A DNA stretch of 64,000 nt, from positions 2,149,247 through 2,213,246 of the forward strand of contig CM018605.1 of assembly GCA_009192285.1 (NCBI GenBank), read 5' to 3'. Below are positions 51,362 through 64,000 of the stretch, piece after piece. A program made the position numbers and the translations under genes. Each line of letters begins with the position of its first letter. Position 1 is the first letter of the stretch. The notes beneath the pieces are model-generated. The model saw nothing but the letters and a program-made list of their open reading frames with translations. It made no database searches and had not been told where the DNA came from. This stretch comes from Morchella semilibera. Its lineage: Eukaryota > Ascomycota > Pezizomycetes > Pezizales > Morchellaceae.

Positions 51362-52374
51362 TTAATTCGCCCACTGTTTCTCAAGTCTTGCCATCTCAGC
51401 TTCGTAATCCTTCTTGTTTTTCTCAACCAGATCCTCGAAACGCTATTGCATGTTAATCACTGCTTCTCTGGGGATCCGGGGAACTTCTCATACCTTCTTC
51501 TCGGTTGCCGGGAGCTTATCGTATTCATCCGTGAGCACCTTGTTAGCAACCACGATGCTGTTCTTCCCCTCCGCATCCAAGAATTTTCTTCCGCTCGCAT
51601 ACTGCTCAGAGACATAGATAAAGTTTGGCCTTGAAATCCTTTTCGGAAGTCTGTCATCAGAGATTTGGGTGGTCCCCGAGGCGAGACCGAGTGCTTTGAG
51701 ACGACGACGCGCATTATTGGCTTCCCGGATGACTAAAGGTGAGGTGCTTGTGACCCACTTCTTGTACGCCTCCTCTCGGGCAGGCTTCAACGCTGCAGCC
51801 TTCTTGAGGTAAGACTTGTGTGTCACAGGATAGTCAGCAAATGGAGTTACGAGATATTGATCGACTTAGAGAAAGACAAACATACATCCTTCTCGTCCTG
51901 AGACAGGGCACGCCAATCCCCAGCAATCTCGGCAGATGGCACTTTCTTCCCCTTTGCACGTTCCGTGAAATACATAGAATATCCGTTAAGGGGGTTTCTG
52001 GGCGGCGGGTCTAGCGCCTTTAGCCTCAACTGCTTAATCAAGAGGTTCTTCTTTTGTTCATCTGTGAGTTCCTTCTTCGCAGCTGCTTTCTTGATAGGCT
52101 TTTTCGCGGCTGCCTTGGGCTTTGCTGGCTTTTTGGCATCTGTCTTTGTCTTGCTAGCGGTTGCAGTCGCTTTGACTCCCCCCTTTTCGGATGCTTTGAG
52201 AGGGGTCTTAAGTGTAGAGGCAGCTGCAGTTTTCTTTGCAGCGGCTGCGGAGGCCGCAGTGCGGCTGGCGCCGATGAAAGCGGGAATTATACACGCATTA
52301 AGGCCGCGATTGAGTATCAGGCTTGAGCGAGATAAGGTAAGAAGACGATGAGTGATAGTATTTGTGATTGCCAT
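51362..52374 (-). CDS. Mitochondrial two-HMG-box DNA-packaging protein (Abf2/TFAM type)
   Basis: Probably compacts and maintains mitochondrial DNA. Exons on the minus strand: 51886-52374, 51494-51814, 51362-51442, giving 296 aa with the lengths in frame. The N-terminus is basic, hydroxylated and lacks acidic residues for about 60 aa (MAITNTITHRLLTLSRSS), as expected of a mitochondrial presequence. A Lys/Ala/Pro-rich linker follows. HMG box 1 is at about 126-190 (PPRNPLNGYSMYFTERAKG, DWRALSQDEKD, KKAAALKPAREEAYKKW). HMG box 2 is at about 222-290 (KRISRPNFIYVSEQYASG, YDKLPATEKKRFEDL). Introns split both boxes. A nuclear HMGB role is less likely given the presequence. Confidence 0.86.
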
Positions 52375-53496
52375 TGTTTGTGGTGTTTCAATTGATGGTG
52401 TGAGTATGAGTGTAGGAAGTGTTGATGCGATTGGAGAAAAGCGGGACAGTTGGCTTGTGTGGCCTTGGCAAACAGATATCTGGTGGGGGGTAATTTTGGG
52501 CTTGGCATGTTTCTGTGATTTAGACCCCCGACTTTGTATACGAGAGGGAAAAACTAGTGTCCTCCGTATCAAGCACATCAAGCACCTACCCATGTACACG
52601 ACCTACCAAACTTTCTATATAATGTACATGTACTTACATATGTTCTCCTCTCCTACAGTATGTAACTACATGTATGCACAGTACCAAATGCCGAATAGAG
52701 ATGACTTCAAATTGTGACCTAGCTTGCTAGTGTAGGTCCAGCAGCATTACGTCACCGTGGCAATAATGTATTTGCGGATATGGTCTTTATTCAATATATA
52801 AAGTACGTCATGTACATATGTATCTCCACAAACACCGCTTTGATGGTTATTGTGTATCACTACATCATCTCATAAGTTTCAAAGTGTAATGTACTTTTAC
52901 AGTACCAAAAAGCGGGCGAGCACTAGTACTATGGTATCACTACCTTGTTTTGTGGGACAACCGCATCATTTTAGCATTTTAGGGTCTATATTATTTATTA
53001 GAATACCACAGTAACACACACATGTAGACATGGGTGACACTAGTCTCGTACCCATCCCCTACTTGCAGTGCCAGCCGTAGGTGCCTGGGTACGAGCCTAG
53101 GGTGACACTGCTGGGGAGCCTGTCCGAGGTCTACGGTATCTGTCCCAGCACCACCGCCACCACCATGATCACCAGCACGAGTTTATAAGGATCAAATAAT
53201 TCATCATTAACCGTTGCTTTACCAATTGAAACCATACGTACCTATGTAGCAGCCAAAAATTTATTTTTTCAGTTCTATAAAGCCCATATTGTTTAGGTGA
53301 TGAGAATTGACTGATAAATATGAAATGTTTCATGAAATTTTCAGGGTTAGGGAATATCATTTCTTTAAATATAAGTACATGTATCTACCTGTACCCCGGG
53401 GATCATCCCTCTTGCTCCTCTCAACCCCGTTCTCAACACTACCAAGACTTGAGAATAGGGGGGATCACCCTCTTTCAAAGACTTTTCTTAGGCTTC
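52375..53496. other. Intergenic, upstream of the HMG-box gene
   Basis: About 1.1 kb, AT-rich, with three TACATGTA palindromes (52625, 52667, 53376). It includes a short inverted-repeat unit between 10-bp direct repeats (53042-53099). No coding region is recognised. Confidence 0.5.
53042..53099. repeat. 58-bp inverted-repeat unit between 10-bp direct repeats
   Basis: The direct repeat GGGTGACACT stands at 53032-53041 and 53100-53109. Within it, CTCGTACCCA and TGGGTACGAG form inverted arms (53041-53054 and 53086-53099, one mismatch). It may be a tiny insertion with its target duplication, or a duplicated hairpin. Confidence 0.5.
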
Positions 53497-54128
53497 TGTG
53501 ACGGAGTGATCCAAAGCAAAGAAGAAGATGACAATGATGACGCAGATAGACTCAAGGAGCACAGCCTATGTGGCGAGGCAACTGACGAAGACAGAGCCAA
53601 CACCGGGCAGGCACAGGCACAGGCACCGGCGAAGGCAAGGGCAAGGACAAGGGCACAAGGGCACAAGACAGGGAAACTGAGGACCGAATGGGCCTCAACG
53701 GGAACAATAACAGGTGCTATGGTTTTCCTCGTTGGAGGACAGAATCTTGGGTACGAAAGACTATGGCTTTAGAGGTAGGAGTAAATTCCTATTTACCGAG
53801 ATGACAGGAAGACGAGACAGAGAGAAAAGAAAGAAAGAGCTAGGGAAAACATCTATCCCCGCTATTTAACACCCCTCCTCCACTAATCCGCTATGACTCA
53901 CACTTTCGCTCATAGAACCTTATAGAAACCCGTCGCTACCACACCTCGTAATCCTCCCCACCACCTTCGCTATTCTACATTACCAATCCATCACGCCATC
54001 GAATCTCCCAGAACGCAATGACGACAACCTCCATCTCGCGCTCCCCACTTTCGCTTAACATTACCCTAACAACCACAACCGTGCATCGCCTACCGAACTG
54101 TCGGAACCAATGCCAAGACGTCGGGACA
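53497..54128 (-). repeat. B-family solo LTR
   Basis: 632 bp, sense on the minus strand, with TG..CA ends, the usual pyrimidine-rich stretch and GGCACA/GGCAAG-type hexamers. No clear 5-bp duplication is seen. It lies away from the main pile, in opposite orientation to the copy at 54872. Confidence 0.82.
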
Positions 54129-54296
54129 GATCCATTGTCTACGAAAGTCAAGAAATTCTCCCTCACTTCGACGTTCTACTCTCTATGAACGTTGCCTCTC
54201 CACTCTCTGTGACGCCCTCCTACCTCTGAGCTCTCGGGTTATCAGTCCTGTTCCACTGAGAAGGAAGAGACTCATCAGCAAGACTTCATTCAAGTT

Positions 54297-54378
54297 TGTC
54301 TCCTGATGTCTCCTGAGCCTCAGGAGACTCAAAGAATCTCCAGGAGTCTCAGGAGACTCTCAGGAGACCTGGGAGACT
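54297..54378. repeat. CTCAGGAGAC direct and inverted repeat block
   Basis: GTCTCCTGAG and CTCAGGAGAC form a hairpin with 10-bp arms and a one-base loop (54308-54328). Further copies of the same word follow in tandem to 54369. It sits between two oppositely oriented B-type LTRs. Confidence 0.75.
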
Positions 54379-54871
54379 GTTGGGATACTGCAGTCATAAG
54401 TTGAGTTTGCTGATGGACGTCCTTGAGACAAGTATTGCTAGTCAACGAGCGTGTTCTTGCGGTAGCCCCTAAAGGCATGTTCTTTCGCCGTTGTGTTCAG
54501 CTCAATACCGTACTCTCATTCCGTGGCCCTAAAAAGCCCATCCTCCCTCATGATTTCTCTCCCTCAGCAGAGATTTCATCCTGGGGTCTTACCCAGCACG
54601 CGGATCCCATCCTCGGATTGTAACCGAATCCCACCCACCCTCCTCCCAGTGGTAACGTGTCATGTACCATACACACGCCCACCCTGGCTCGCTACCGCTC
54701 GCATATATTTCGGCAAACTTCGGTTAAACTGAAACCACTCTTTACTTTTCCTTACTTCTCATACACTTTTTTTTAATGAGGCCTCCGTGCGGGGTACTCT
54801 CCCTCTTTCTCTAGGCGGAAAAAGGTTGTTTGGGGATAGGTGCACTTTATGCCATAGGGTCTCTCTGCATG

Positions 54872-55483
54872 TGTCCCGGCGTCTTGGCATTTGCCCCGAC
54901 AGTTCGGTAGGCGATGTACAGTTGTGGTTGTTAGGGAAATGTTAAGCGAGAGCGGGGAGTGCGAGGTGGAGGCTGTCGTCATTAGATTCTGGGAGGTTCG
55001 ATGGCGTGATGGATTGGTAATGTAGAATAGCGGAGATGGTGGGGAGGATTACGGGGTGTGGTAGTAACAGGTTTCTATGAGGTTCTATGAGCGGAGGTGT
55101 GAGTCATATTGGACTGGTGGAGGAGGTGTGTTAAATAGCCGAGATAGATGTTTTCCTTAGTTCTTTCTTTCTTTTCTCTCTGTCTCGTCTTCCTGTTATC
55201 TCGGTACATAGGAATCTACTCCTATTTCTAAAGCCATAGCCTCTTGTACCAAAGACTCGATCCTCTGACAAGAGGAAACTCATAGTATCCCTTCGGTCCT
55301 CACTCTCCCTGCTCTGTGCTCTTGTGCCCTTGCTCTTGCCTTTGTCTCCGCCGGTGCCTGTGCTTGTGCCTGCCTGGCGTTGTCCCTGTCTTCATCGGCC
55401 CCCTCGTCGAGTACACTGTGCTCCTCGAGTCCCTCTGCGTCATCATTGTCATCTTCTTCTTTGCGTCGGGTTACTCCGTCACA
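54872..55483 (+). repeat. B-family solo LTR with target duplication
   Basis: 612 bp, from TGTCCCGGC to CCGTCACA in sense orientation. The perfect 5-bp duplication is GCATG (54867-54871 and 55484-55488). A TTAAATAG TATA-like site is followed by a long CT-rich stretch and GTCTCGTCTT, the LTR side of the proposed primer pairing. Confidence 0.92.
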
Positions 55484-55547
55484 GCATGCAATGTTCATGT
55501 ACCTAGAATTAATTGAACTATATGAGTTAGAAAAAAAAAAAAAAGTA

Positions 55548-55774
55548 CCCCAGGGATCCCCAAAACGATGCAACGGCGACAAAAACCAACAGCTACTGGC
55601 TACCGTGCCCAAATGTTGGGAAGTAATTTAATATATATCGAATTGCATCAGGCGGAGCTATATAATAATTAGTAAAATGGAAATACAAATGGAAAAATTG
55701 ACTGGGCCTAGCTTTGATAGTGGCTGCGACACCAGAATATTGAGCCCGTTGCATCACTTCAAGGGCCCCTGGGG
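55548..55774. mobile_element. MITE 1: TA-flanked TIR element (227 bp)
   Basis: The ends CCCCAGGG and CCCTGGGG continue into imperfect inverted repeats of about 29 bp that share GATGCAACGG. TA borders it on both sides (55546-55547 and 55775-55776). No coding capacity. Probably a Tc1/mariner-type non-autonomous element. Confidence 0.7.
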
Positions 55775-55780
55775 TACATA

Positions 55781-55884
55781 CTCGTCTACCAGGGTAAGAA
55801 CCAGAAAATGCGAAAGGATTATTTGTATGGCAGAACGTTGCCACTCCATACAAATAATCCCTGGTTCTTATGCTGGTAGACGAG
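55781..55884. mobile_element. MITE 2: TA-flanked hairpin element (104 bp)
   Basis: It starts CTCGTCTACCAG and ends CTGGTAGACGAG, with TA on both sides (55779-55780 and 55885-55886). The arms also share TAAGAACCAG and GGATTATTTGTATGG, with an 11-base extra stretch in the left arm. The loop is 15 bases. It stands four bases from MITE 1. Confidence 0.75.
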
Positions 55885-55931
55885 TATAATTATTCTCAAT
55901 ATTATGTACATGTAAGTACTACATGTAGCTC

Positions 55932-56005
55932 CGGTGTGAAGGGTAAGTGAGTAGAACGCGGCGCGGTCTGCGTTGCTACGTTCTACTCACTTACCCTTGA
56001 CACCG
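55932..56005. repeat. Hairpin 3 (74 bp)
   Basis: Arms of 27 bp (55932-55958 and 55979-56005) with one mismatch. Each contains GGGTAAGTGAGTAGAACG, with a 20-base loop. The core GGGTAAGT recurs in hairpins 5 and 6. Confidence 0.75.
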
Positions 56006-56016
56006 TAGTATTGTGG

Positions 56017-56250
56017 GTTTGCAAAATTAACCGGACACTCACGTTGCAACCATGCAAATGGGCTATAATAACCAAATTTTCAAATTGCTTCAATTGAGTC
56101 CACATTGGAATATATGATAATATGAGTATAGAGAACACCAAAGATGAAATCTCATACATTTATCTGTTTTGGTTGTGGTGTAGTCGATGTTGAAGTTGCT
56201 TTCCCATACAAAATTTGGTTGCAACGCGGTGTCCGGTTAATTTTGCAAAC
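56017..56250. mobile_element. MITE 4: TIR element (234 bp)
   Basis: It starts GTTTGCAAAATTAACCGG and ends with the reverse complement. The TIRs run about 36 bp, sharing CGTTGCAACCA at their inner ends. The interior is AT-rich with no coding capacity. The TIR looks like Tc1/mariner ends, but no clean TA pair is seen on both sides. Confidence 0.75.
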
Positions 56251-56265
56251 TAGCAATACATGTAG

Positions 56266-56354
56266 TACTACGGGTGTAGTAGGTAAGTCTGTAGACACCT
56301 ACTGCTGTTGCAACCACGACCGCTGTCTACAGTCTTACCCCTACACCCGTAGTA
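56266..56354. repeat. Hairpin 5 (89 bp)
   Basis: It starts TACTACGGGTGTAG and ends CTACACCCGTAGTA. The inner arms carry GGTAAGTCTGTAGACA and an imperfect complement. It is preceded directly by TACATGTA (56257-56264). Confidence 0.75.
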
Positions 56355-56581
56355 CTTGCTTTCCTTCAATTTCGCTCGTTTTTAGTGTTGTACTTACAAG
56401 TACATGTACATACATATGTATGTACTACTACGTGCTGCAGTACGTATACTACTAGAAGAGAGCGGGTGTATCCAGTACCTTATCTACCAGAATACGTATA
56501 CCATTGCTGCTAAAATTCCTATTTAATTCATACATACATGTACGTTACTTGTTACACCCCCTTTTTAGTACTGTACGCGTA

Positions 56582-56636
56582 TATACTGGGGTAAGTCTAT
56601 AGACAGTGGTCGTGTCTACAGACTTACCCCGTATAC
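56582..56636. repeat. Hairpin 6 (55 bp)
   Basis: Arms GGGGTAAGTCTATAGACA (56588-56605) and TGTCTACAGACTTACCCC (56613-56630), one mismatch, with a seven-base loop. Outer ATAC and GTAT extend the pairing. Its core is the same as that of hairpin 5. Confidence 0.75.
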
Positions 56637-57060
56637 AGTTGATCAGATCCTCGGCCCTTTAATATTTCTATGTACTGTACCTGATTCTCCCGACAATAAA
56701 AACATGGCCAGTTAGCCATCTTCCAACTGTAAATATATTAGCGCCTTCTTACACTACCTTATATCCTATCCTGATTTGTGTGCGCTACATATACGGATAT
56801 AGACCGACCTTCCCAAGCCAAGATATGTATTTCGTGAATAACATGGGTGTACGTACAATGTATAGTCGGTTTACTAGGGTGCAGGTTCTATTCTAGATCC
56901 GGGTCTACTTCTCCAGCTTATAATTAAATAGGTGTTCACTGATACGACGTTATATGCATTGCAATACATTTCTCCATCCTTATCCAGAAAAACAAGATAG
57001 TATGTACAATCTAGCGCAGCTACAGCCGAATCGGCCTATAATTAAGAGTACAGCTTCTTA
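56637..57060. other. Intergenic
   Basis: AT-rich, with no gene or clear element recognised between the hairpin cluster and the next TIR element. Confidence 0.4.
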
Positions 57061-57248
57061 TCCCCTTGGCCGTCAGGACGACTCCCAACCCATAAGTTTA
57101 ACCAAGTCGGGTCGAAATAGTTCATAACTAGTAATTTATGTGATGGATACATATGAATAGGATGGTCTTGGTAGAAAAGTTCGAGGGGAGAGTACTATTA
57201 TTTATCTTGGTTAGATTTATCTGAGAATCGTCCTGACGGCCAAAGGGA
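57061..57248. mobile_element. MITE 7: TA-flanked TIR element (188 bp)
   Basis: It starts TCCCCTTGGCCGTCAGGACG and ends CGTCCTGACGGCCAAAGGGA, with TA on both sides (57059-57060 and 57249-57250). The inverted similarity extends about 48 bp, to TAACCAAG. No coding capacity. Mariner/pogo-type MITE by its TA duplication. Confidence 0.75.
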
Positions 57249-57965
57249 TAAGGGTAATTGGCTTATATATAACGGTATGGATTCTCGGGCCATAGTAGCC
57301 TTCGTAGATGCAAATTCTCTTGTATGTAATGGTACACGACCTATAAGGGCGGGCACGACTTTGCGCCACTTTTGTAACCTTATACTCACTAGCTAGACCT
57401 GAAGTACCGATTATATATAACACAGACTACATGCGCATGAGAGAGCTAGAACAAAGATATTGATTAATCTTACAACTCCTTAACCCCCTATTCAAGACCG
57501 GCTTCGGCCTAGCTGGGAGTACTTGGAAACAAAATGTGCTCGTGTCAAACCTGATGGTTGGTTGGCCATGGTGAGAAGTGAGTGGACACGCTATCGCGAG
57601 TGATAGATTATGAAGCGATTCCTGATTGCTAGCTCTACATATACATGTATATTATGCACATCTCATATACGGTACATCGTAATTATAATATAACGTCAAG
57701 AAAGTCGCCATATAAATTCCGGGGAGAAAAATTGCACATCACACTCTTCCTACTAGACAAAAGACATTGCTAATACTTAGGGAATTATCCAGAATACCCC
57801 TTCCCCGATCAGGAAGAGGGGGTTGTCATGCTCACATATACGCATGACCTTATCCATGTCCCCTACCTGCAACCTCAAATTCACCACATACAATTTCCAT
57901 GAACACCTTGTTGGGCACTTCTTCTATTTGGGTGTTGGCAGCTCCACCCCGCGTTACCGCCCCCA
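57249..57965. other. Intergenic, upstream of the zinc-responsive factor
   Basis: About 700 bp that should hold the promoter of the downstream gene. I looked for an ACCTTNAAGGT-type zinc response element and saw none. One TACATGTA lies at 57642-57649. Confidence 0.4.
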
Positions 57966-61305
<3,340 letters not shown>

Positions 61306-64000
61306 GGGAAATGGGGTATACCCCGGTAAAAATATCTGATATCCGTTCCCATGACCCTTCCTTTTTTTTTTCCTTCTTCCTTGGGCGACTGGACTATGTG
61401 TTTTTGGTGTTCATTGGCGCATTAAAATTGTTTCAAAGGTTTTGGGTTTCTTTAAACAATGGGCACTCAGCATGACTGGGAAAACAGCTCCAGCATATGG
61501 AGCTTATTTAGGCGACGGTATGTTAATTATCGGATTAAGCATAAGCAGACCTCATCCTTTTATTTTTTATTTCTTGTAGATAAATACATGTAGGTATGTA
61601 GGTGTAAGTTGAGCAAATTCGTTAGGAGAGAAAAAGAAATGAAATTTTTGTACATTTTGTTTTTCTCGGGGAGGGACAACCCCCGATCTGCTCCCGATAA
61701 GGGATCTTCCCCTGAGCCGGAGTTATCTATCTTCTTTTGTTATTCTTGCTTAACCGACTTCGTAAGCCCGAAGGCACGGCGTCGTCAGCTATCGTGAGCA
61801 CCTTGTGTGCAGTATCGATGCGAACTGGTTACATGTGTAGCGTCTGAGCCTTGGTTATTATTGCACATGACTACATGCCTGATATCCTGGGTAATTTCTC
61901 CGTCAGCCTTGCTATTTCTTTGGGGAATTGATTTATTGATTCGCCGTTCCGATTTACCATACCTGTCACACCTTAAAACATGTCTGATATTGAAGGGGGG
62001 TGTAAATCAAGTGATGGTTCTTGATATTGCAACCGGTCTCGTAGAGGGTTAGGCTTGAGCAGCTGAGTTTCAGCTATGTAGTGCTAGAGGATCGTGCTTG
62101 TATTTATTTCTACCGCATCCTCCCTTTCTGGTTTCTTTTCCTTTCGTTTCGTCGATTGTGGGCCGGGGGGTGGGGTAGATCTTACATGCTGTCTCTGTTG
62201 TGACGGCGCGTGAAAGTCCAACACAAGAGCTTTTCTTTTTCCCCCTTTTTCTTCTTCCTCTTACAGCTTGGCTGTCTTTCTTTTCTTTTTGTAATTTCCA
62301 AAGCAGGGACTCTGCTGGCTGAACTGACGAGTGACATTGGGATGGACGGTGTGAGAGGATGGTCAACTGTTATTACATACATGTAGACAGCATAGCTCTT
62401 TGGATAGATAAGATGTGCATGTAGAAGAGTGCATGGTATGTACAAGTATGTACCTACATGTGATAATATACATGTATAACTGATAATCTCCCCATCATAG
62501 TGGCCCACATGCTCCGGACTTAAGCGCTGACGAGAACCATAGATACGTATCTTTGAACCAGTTCCTACACTGTTGACAATGAATTATACACATTGCCTAC
62601 TGTATTCGGGTCCTCGTGCATGGACTAAAACAGAGAGGGTATGTACCTACATAGATGACAGCTATGGGAACTAAGCTTCAATGTTGATTACAGTAAGTTT
62701 ATATTAGGTAGCACCATAGTAGAAACTGAGAATATAGATGAGTCGCTTCTATGATTGTTCCTTCCATAGATCCAAACAGCCAAATTTAACCTCCGATTAA
62801 TCATTCCTTGTCACCTGAAAGGAAAAAAGGGGGGGGGAACGCCCCCCTAAAAGAATGGGACAACAAAAAATAAAAAAGTAAAAAATAAATTGTCACTCGG
62901 CGAGAGGAAACGAGATCGTGCAAGGGCCATCTAGCTGCCTTATTTTTGCGCAACAGCGGGGAGGGCGTTTGGGTGGTTGCGGATATTATTCCTTGGTATC
63001 CTATCATATTATTGTCTCGGGGAAGCGGGCACTCCTTTCGCCTGGGCCAGATTCCCGCCCCCGCGTTCAGACTTATAGACTCATGCGCTGCAAAGATTGA
63101 CGTTCCTTGGCAAGCTGGCGAGCTGGATAAAACGTGCTCCACTGGAACTACGAGACGAGAGTCTTTGAGAAGTCCAGATTTGCGCACAACCTATGCGCCT
63201 CCCCCCCCGCGGGGGTACGGCAAAACAATTCATGTCCTGCTAAAGGTTGAGCTTTATCCGCCTAAATGCAGGAGTTCATCCGATCAACATCGCATTGGAC
63301 AATTCACACGCACGGATTATTCTCACCGTTCCTTCAGTCTGTGGGTACAAAAAGCAGTACGTAAAGTGGCAATACTATATGCGCCTTCAAAGGGCGACGC
63401 CTACATACTAGGTACTGTATTTTTGTTTCTCCTTTACAAATCTTGGACTTGGGGTTGGGGGAGTGGAATGTCGTGCGTTGACTCGGACCTTAGCATTGTG
63501 TATGGGAGAGGGGATACATTTCTTATTCTATTTAGAACAGATACTTATGGTTATCTGGTAGGGCTGACTGACCGGCCACTTTGCCGGTATGTTGGGTAAG
63601 AATAATGAAATGTCTCTACCACGATCAGGTTCGCTTCTTTTTTTTTTTTTCCTCTTTTCTTTTTTTTTCCTTTGAATGCCCGGGTATGCAGGCAGATCAC
63701 CCAACGGCATAATATCTACAGTACCGTATGTAGGCAGGAACCATATGACACCTAGCCATTTGATGTCTATACGTGTACACGCCCGGTATGTTTACAATTA
63801 CAACACCAGTCTAGTGATCAAGAACATATTTCCTGGCTTTAAACCTGCGACATTTCCCTTTTTTCCGAGGGAGTAGTATCTTGGGTGGGGTTTCCGGTAG
63901 GTTTTCCGGCGTATTTGGCGTATTTCCGCAGGCCCTTTCCCCAGGGAACGCCAAGAGCAGCGCTAACGTTACTTTCAAGCATCATGAATCAAACCGACAG
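61306..64000. other. Intergenic, no gene recognised
   Basis: 2.7 kb downstream of zafA. Open frames up to 217 codons (62946-63599) show no domain or family feature and biased composition. Homopolymer tracts lie at 62820-62840 and 63640-63670. Three TACATGTA sites lie at 61585, 62378 and 62469. A gene interrupted by unrecognised introns cannot be excluded. Confidence 0.45.

Noticed and set aside
62946-63599. 217-codon open frame after zafA
   Set aside because: No recognisable motif, no codon pattern like the neighbouring genes and no family feature; left as intergenic.

Overview
The window looks like a filamentous ascomycete (Pezizomycotina). Introns are short (about 50-110 bp, GT-AG), and the host genes are fungal orthologues in intron-split form: SSK2, MDM1, RTT107/brc1, MED16, a mitochondrial HMG-box protein and ZAP1/zafA. 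A repeat-rich half sits beside a gene-rich half. That would suit a transposon-loaded class such as Pezizomycetes, but the class is a guess.

Bases 1-30306 are a nested pile of retroelements. Family names here are local. B is an old Ty3/Gypsy element on the minus strand (about 4449-17234) and serves as the backbone. It was split in gag by element C (8143-15222, 504-bp LTRs, target duplication AAGTC) and in the integrase region by element A (1-4448, continuing out of the window). C later received a solo D-type LTR and a small TIR element. B's own 5' LTR also received a solo D-type LTR. A nearly whole, young element D (19020-25202, 542-bp LTRs, 7 differences, duplication CTTGC) sits inside ORF1 of a Tad1-like LINE. 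Beyond it lies a decayed B-like element F on the plus strand, carrying a B-type LTR and an unclassified 947-bp insertion. Several more B-type solo LTRs follow. A, B, C and D share an apparent self-priming layout: the primer site starts 2 nt after the LTR and is complementary to a short stretch inside the LTR just downstream of its TATA box.

Bases 31458-52374 carry six host genes: SSK2 (+), MDM1 (-), RTT107/brc1 (-), a peroxisomal alpha/beta hydrolase (+), MED16 (-) and a mitochondrial HMG-box protein (-). SSK2 is the stress MAPKKK, MDM1 an ER-anchored PXA-RGS-PX sorting nexin, RTT107 a six-BRCT repair scaffold and MED16 a Mediator tail subunit. They do not form a cluster of related function. 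In SSK2, MDM1 and RTT107 the inferred exons keep frame only if one base in a homopolymer run is added or removed, which points to sequence error more than to three dead genes.

Bases 52375-57965 are an intergenic island with two B-type LTRs in opposite orientation and a dense run of miniature inverted-repeat elements and hairpins (55548-56636 and 57061-57248). A zinc-responsive C2H2 factor of the ZAP1/ZafA type follows at 57966-61305 (+). I see no gene from 61306 to 64000. From 46 kb on, the intergenic DNA is strikingly rich in the palindrome TACATGTA.
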